Positions 4,992 through 5,871 of a stretch of DNA of 5,871 bases are shown piece after piece. Within the stretch, counting starts at the first letter, position 1, and every line of letters starts with the position of its first letter. Origin of the DNA: an uncultured Frankiales bacterium (GTDB taxonomy: Bacteria > Actinomycetota > Actinomycetes > Mycobacteriales > SCTD01); assembly GCA_946479905.1 (NCBI GenBank), contig CAMLIA010000238.1, positions 1-5,871 on the forward strand, written 5' to 3'. The position numbers and the translations under genes were made by a program. The notes beneath the pieces were generated by a model that worked only from the letters and a program-made list of their open reading frames with translations, ran no database searches and was not told where the DNA came from.

Positions 4992-5871
4992 TCAGAGGGC
5001 GTCGAGCCGGGCGCTGATCGAGTCGGCCATCGCCTCGAGGTGCTCCCGGACCAGCGGGGTCATCTCGACCGGGCCGCTCCAGCTGATCGCGAGGGCCCCG
5101 TGGCCCTTGAGCGGGACCGACCCGACGGCGAGCACCCGGTCCTTCGCCCCCCGCAGCATGCTGTTGGCGTGCACGGCGATGTCCGGCCGGTGCAGGTAGA
5201 CGGGGCGACCCTCGCGCAGCGTGACCGCCACCGGCAGCTCGCTGTCCAGCCGGATGGTCCGGATCTGGTCCGTCACCGCGTCGCTGTAGCCCTCGGTGTG
5301 CACCGTCCGCCCCGTCCCGTCGGGGTGCAGCACCGCGAACACGCCCCCGTCGGCCCCGAGGCTGCGGCGCGCGGCCTGGACGGCAGCGGTGGCGACCTGC
5401 GGCACCGTGGACGAGGCCGCCAGCACGGCGTGCAGCCGGCGCAGCTCGCTCGCGAGGTCGTCGGCCAGCGCCGGGGCGCGCAGCTCGAGCGGCTCCCCCG
5501 TGCCCGGCATGGGCATCGGCCGGCCCCACAGGTAGCCCTGCGCACAGCTGACCCCGAGCTCGCGCAGGGCCCCCACCTGCCCGTCGGTCTCCACCCCCTC
5601 CGCGACGACCCTCAGCCCGAGCGCGTCCGCCAGGCCGACGACGGCGCTGACGATCCCCCGGCTGACGGCGTCGTCCTCGACGCGCTGCACGAACACCATG
5701 TCGATCTTGACGGTGTCGGCCGGCAGCCGCTGGAGGTAGGTCAGCCCGGCGTAGCCCGTCCCGAAGTCGTCGAGGGCCACCTGGACGCCGAGGTCCCGCA
5801 GCCGCTGCACGTCGGCCACGTCCTGGTGGGCGTCGAGCGGACGGTCCTCCGTGACCTCGATCCACAGCCGG
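4992..5871 (-). CDS. EAL-domain protein with C-terminal GAF-like domain, N-terminus outside window
   Basis: The reading frame is open from the right edge to the TGA at 4994-4992, giving 292 visible residues; an internal GTG at 5819 is not the real start because EAL sequence continues upstream of it. Visible motifs, numbered from the edge: WIEVTE 3-8; ALDDFGTGY 32-40; TVKID 53-57 with K55; VAEGVET 89-95; and QGYLWGRPMP 111-120. These are the metal- and c-di-GMP-binding segments of EAL phosphodiesterases, all with intact key residues. The EAL motif itself lies outside the window, so activity cannot be fully judged, nor whether GGDEF or sensor domains precede it. A proline-rich linker (PMPMPGTGEP, ~118-127) leads to a ~150-residue GAF-like domain (~145-290, e.g. 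TLREGRPVYL, SVPLKGHGALAISW), a probable small-ligand sensor or dimerisation module. It is convergent with the acyl-CoA gene with only 2 bp between stop codons. Confidence 0.88.
   Translation of the reverse strand, partial: RLWIEVTEDRPLDAHQDVADVQRLRDLGVQVALDDFGTGYAGLTYLQRLPADTVKIDMVFVQRVEDDAVSRGIVSAVVGLADALGLRVVAEGVETDGQVGALRELGVSCAQGYLWGRPMPMPGTGEPLELRAPALADDLASELRRLHAVLAASSTVPQVATAAVQAARRSLGADGGVFAVLHPDGTGRTVHTEGYSDAVTDQIRTIRLDSELPVAVTLREGRPVYLHRPDIAVHANSMLRGAKDRVLAVGSVPLKGHGALAISWSGPVEMTPLVREHLEAMADSISARLDAL

Noticed and set aside
4986..4995. CTGACGTCAG palindrome at the convergent stop codons
   Set aside because: It arises from two facing TGA stops separated by CG; there is no longer stem or T-run to make it a terminator.
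2671..5865. A minus-strand open frame of over 1000 codons antisense to the M56 and acyl-CoA genes and overlapping the EAL gene in another frame
   Set aside because: Its product is low-complexity Arg/Gly/Ala/Pro-rich with no recognisable domain, and it lies opposite strongly recognised genes. This is the usual long spurious frame of very GC-rich DNA.

Overview
The window is very GC-rich, codes almost end to end, uses GTG starts freely and carries a WhiB-family Fe-S regulator, a family confined to Actinobacteria. It therefore looks like chromosomal DNA of a high-GC actinobacterium. The Pat, BlaI and WhiB proteins all resemble mycobacterial or actinomycete relatives as I remember them; genus cannot be read from the sequence. 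I see no RNA gene, transposon, integrase, CRISPR array or other sign of a mobile element.

Layout: (1) 294-1 (-), a small two-CxxC putative zinc-ribbon protein that runs off the left edge, ending in a 12-bp tandem repeat. (2) 1429-365 (-), a complete PLP-dependent aminotransferase of the Pat (HisC2-like) type. (3) 1835-1536 (-), a WhiB3/WhiD-like regulator. (4) A 44-bp divergent intergenic gap with two tandem 17-bp dyads of the form TTCTAC-N5-GTAG, which look like BlaI operators. (5) 1880-2248 (+), a BlaI/MecI/CopY-family repressor. (6) 2252-3139 (+), a BlaR1-like M56 membrane metallopeptidase without a penicillin-binding sensor domain. (7) 3136-4989 (+), a 617-residue acyl-CoA oxidase-type flavoprotein whose GTG start overlaps the peptidase stop by 4 bp. 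(8) 5871-4992 (-), the C-terminal part of an EAL-domain (c-di-GMP phosphodiesterase family) protein with a C-terminal GAF-like domain, convergent with (7) and only 2 bp from it.

The centre of interest is genes 3 to 7. The repressor and peptidase form a probable two-gene signalling pair. The operators sit where they could control both this pair and the divergent whiB. The acyl-CoA flavoprotein is arranged as a translationally coupled third gene of the same operon. That would put a WhiB factor and a fatty-acid or lipid oxidation enzyme under BlaI control. This is inferred from arrangement and operator pattern and is not proven. The rest of the window looks like ordinary actinobacterial housekeeping and signalling genes.
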